Assembly: GCA_002746305.1 (NCBI GenBank)
Contig: NVWV01000010.1
Coordinates: 108,956-172,955, forward strand
Reading direction: 5' to 3'
Length of the DNA: 64,000 nt
Source of the DNA: Bacteroidota bacterium
Lineage (GTDB): Bacteria > Bacteroidota > Bacteroidia > NS11-12g > UBA9320
Shown here: piece after piece, positions 62,559 to 64,000 of the stretch
Layout: each line of letters starts with the position of its first letter
Position numbering within the stretch: the stretch's first letter is position 1
Notes under the pieces: model-generated
What the model was told of the DNA's origin: nothing
The model's input: the letters and a program-made list of their open reading frames with translations, nothing else
Database searches by the model: none
Translations under genes and position numbers: made by a program

Positions 62559-63812
62559 TTAGCCTACATCAGCTTCTTCATCTAGGACATCCTCAGAGCT
62601 TTTGAACCCAGACTTTATTAATCCATAGGTCATATAAATACCTGTTATAATAACCACCCAAAGAATAATACCAGGCTCAAACAACGAACTGGTTAAACCA
62701 GAATTTGGAATTAGGTCTCCATTCTTATCAAAGGATTCTGTAGGAATCCCGTAGAACAGCAAAATTGTAATCAAACCTCTTGGAGCAACATATTCGGCTA
62801 CAGCTGATGCTTTCTTTGCAAAACCTTTTAGCAATACTAATCTAACTAATAATATACCTACAAAAACCATGAGACTGATAATTAATACTTCTAAATCTAC
62901 TAAGGAACTAAGATCAATAGTCAATCCAAAAACAATAAAAAAGAACGTACGTAAGACAAAAGCCGTTTCTCTGGAAATAATATGGAAGTCCTTCTCCATC
63001 TTCTTAAACTCCATTCTGGTCATTAAGTTTTTCAATGGACCTCGAAAGAATAAATGGTTGTTCTTTAATACAAGTCCAAAAACCAATATTAAAACAAGTG
63101 GACTAAGATGAATCATTTTACCTAAGGCATAAATCAGAATTAGGATTGAGATAAAGAAGAATAATTTCACCTTTGCATTTAAGAACTTAAAAAGCAACAC
63201 CAATCCAACACCTATAAGTAACGAAATAATAACAGTTGCTAAAACTTCTAAGCTAAACTCACCCAAAGACTGCTTAACTTCATGGGTAGTTAAAATGCTA
63301 ACCATTAAATTAAAAATCATGATTCCAAAAATGTCTGACAAGCAGCTTTCATAAATTAGAAGCTCTTTATCATAGTCCAGAAGCTTATTAACACTTGGAA
63401 TAACTATAGCACTCGATATTACTGCTAAGGGAGTAGAGTAAAGAAGGGAAAGTGACCATTCCATACCCAATAAAAAATGGAATATAGGAGCTATTAGAGC
63501 CATACTGCCTAAAATACCTAGTAAAGCAATAATTGTAGCTCTAAGAATTAGTCCTCTTTTTTCCTTGGATAACTCCAGGTCTAAAGCACCTTCCAGAACA
63601 ATCATAATCAGCCCAACTGTACCCAATACTCCTAAGTAGGGCATAAAGTCCATTTTATACGTTGGGAAATGTTCCAACAATTTTCCCAGAAGCACTCCTG
63701 CCACAATTAGCATTAGTACTGAAGGAACATTAGTTCGTTTTGAAATCTCACTAAAGAAGTACGAAATCACAATACAGGCAGCCAAGGCTACTATTATTAT
63801 ATACTGGTCCAT
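62559..63812 (-). CDS. CPA-type cation/proton antiporter
   Basis: 417 residues from ATG 63812; the longer frame from 63857 adds a non-hydrophobic N-terminus lying across the promoter. About 12-13 TM segments. Family features: RTNVPSVLMLIVAGVLLG near the N-terminus, IMIVLEGALDLELSKEKRG, a central region STPLAVISSAIVIPSV followed by YESCLSDIFGIMIFNLMV (with a Ser-Asp pair at the usual ND/DD position), and a C-terminal VAPRGLITILLFYGIP. These match monovalent cation:proton antiporters of the CPA1/CPA2 superfamily, which extrude Na+ or exchange K+ for protons at the inner membrane. Ion specificity cannot be read. No regulatory RCK/TrkA domain is present; the C-terminus is short and acidic. Confidence 0.9.
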   Translation of the reverse strand: MDQYIIIVALAACIVISYFFSEISKRTNVPSVLMLIVAGVLLGKLLEHFPTYKMDFMPYLGVLGTVGLIMIVLEGALDLELSKEKRGLILRATIIALLGILGSMALIAPIFHFLLGMEWSLSLLYSTPLAVISSAIVIPSVNKLLDYDKELLIYESCLSDIFGIMIFNLMVSILTTHEVKQSLGEFSLEVLATVIISLLIGVGLVLLFKFLNAKVKLFFFISILILIYALGKMIHLSPLVLILVFGLVLKNNHLFFRGPLKNLMTRMEFKKMEKDFHIISRETAFVLRTFFFIVFGLTIDLSSLVDLEVLIISLMVFVGILLVRLVLLKGFAKKASAVAEYVAPRGLITILLFYGIPTESFDKNGDLIPNSGLTSSLFEPGIILWVVIITGIYMTYGLIKSGFKSSEDVLDEEADVG

Positions 63813-63817
63813 CGATG

Positions 63818-63825
63818 CAAATCTA
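63818..63825 (-). promoter_or_regulatory. -7 box TAGATTTG five nt before a start codon
   Basis: Exact TAnnTTTG match on the minus strand; only 5 nt (CATCG) lie between it and the antiporter ATG, implying a leaderless or nearly leaderless message and supporting the shorter start. Confidence 0.55.
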
Positions 63826-64000
63826 ATTGGAGTTTCTTGATGTGCCTTAAGCATCAATGCCTAAAAAGCTTATTTATCAAGACTTGTGCATAATCTCTCT
63901 GATTCACTCAGGGAATAGTCCAATAATAGGAAGTTATTCTCAAAACAAGACAATTACTGGTGATCAATTCAGTTGCTTCGAGTGATTCCATCAGGATAGC

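Noticed and set aside
62559..63857. Longer antiporter start at 63857
   Set aside because: The extra residues are not hydrophobic or conserved in type and include the TAGATTTG box; ATG 63812 begins directly with the first membrane segment.

Overview
The window is AT-rich chromosomal DNA from a member of the Bacteroidota, most likely a marine or aquatic flavobacterium-like organism. The evidence is: several type IX secretion (T9SS) C-terminal sorting domains, a gliding-motility-associated (CHU_C) C-terminus, a periplasmic-TPR hybrid histidine kinase with an AraC output, an RprX/RprY-type two-component pair, a Bacteroidota-type NFACT protein, and -7 promoter boxes of the form TAnnTTTG with few visible Shine-Dalgarno sequences. 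There is no rRNA, CRISPR array, intact insertion sequence or prophage, and no T9SS machinery gene.

Layout. (1) 1-14563: a tightly packed RHS/YD-repeat operon. It holds a large PA14-like/YD protein (5' end outside the window), a small exported protein, a 3041-residue RHS protein with a variable C-terminal tip, and a 4-TM membrane protein overlapping its stop codon by 4 nt, which is the obvious candidate immunity protein. (2) 14864-24361: an IgGFc-binding-like T9SS cargo protein on the minus strand, then a hybrid sensor/regulator followed by five exported genes (three lipoproteins, an ELWxxDGT-repeat T9SS protein, a small barrel-like protein). (3) 24362-27122: a degraded zone with orphan genes, a truncated Wza-like gene, remnants of another gene, a structured RNA-like hairpin with terminator, and a 44-nt duplication that includes the 3' end and terminator of tRNA-Met. 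(4) 27123-32560: tRNA-Met(CAT), a SulP transporter, the map-NFACT operon, a possible 32-residue lipoprotein, a TfoX-N protein and a nitrilase-family amidase. (5) 32695-46696: surface proteins (S74 tail-fibre-like, T9SS cargo, a TraB/GumN-like protein, a giant SBBP/CHU_C protein) with htpG between them. (6) 46727-57948: largely housekeeping, with two GT-C-like membrane enzymes, YjbR and PdeM-like proteins, a guaA-lipoprotein-RsmB/NOP operon, a two-component pair, a cytochrome b5-like protein and CvfB-like S1 protein. (7) 57951-63812: another T9SS cargo protein, a 1149-residue outer-membrane-type protein and a CPA-type cation/proton antiporter.

The most promising points for follow-up are the RHS operon with its ~326-residue insertion inside the conserved shell and its coupled membrane partner; the tRNA-Met 3'-end duplication scar with the adjacent structured RNA; and a recurring arrangement in which a TAnnTTTG box sits only 4-8 nt before the start codon, implying leaderless or near-leaderless mRNAs. 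All functional names come from motif recognition by eye; no database search was run.
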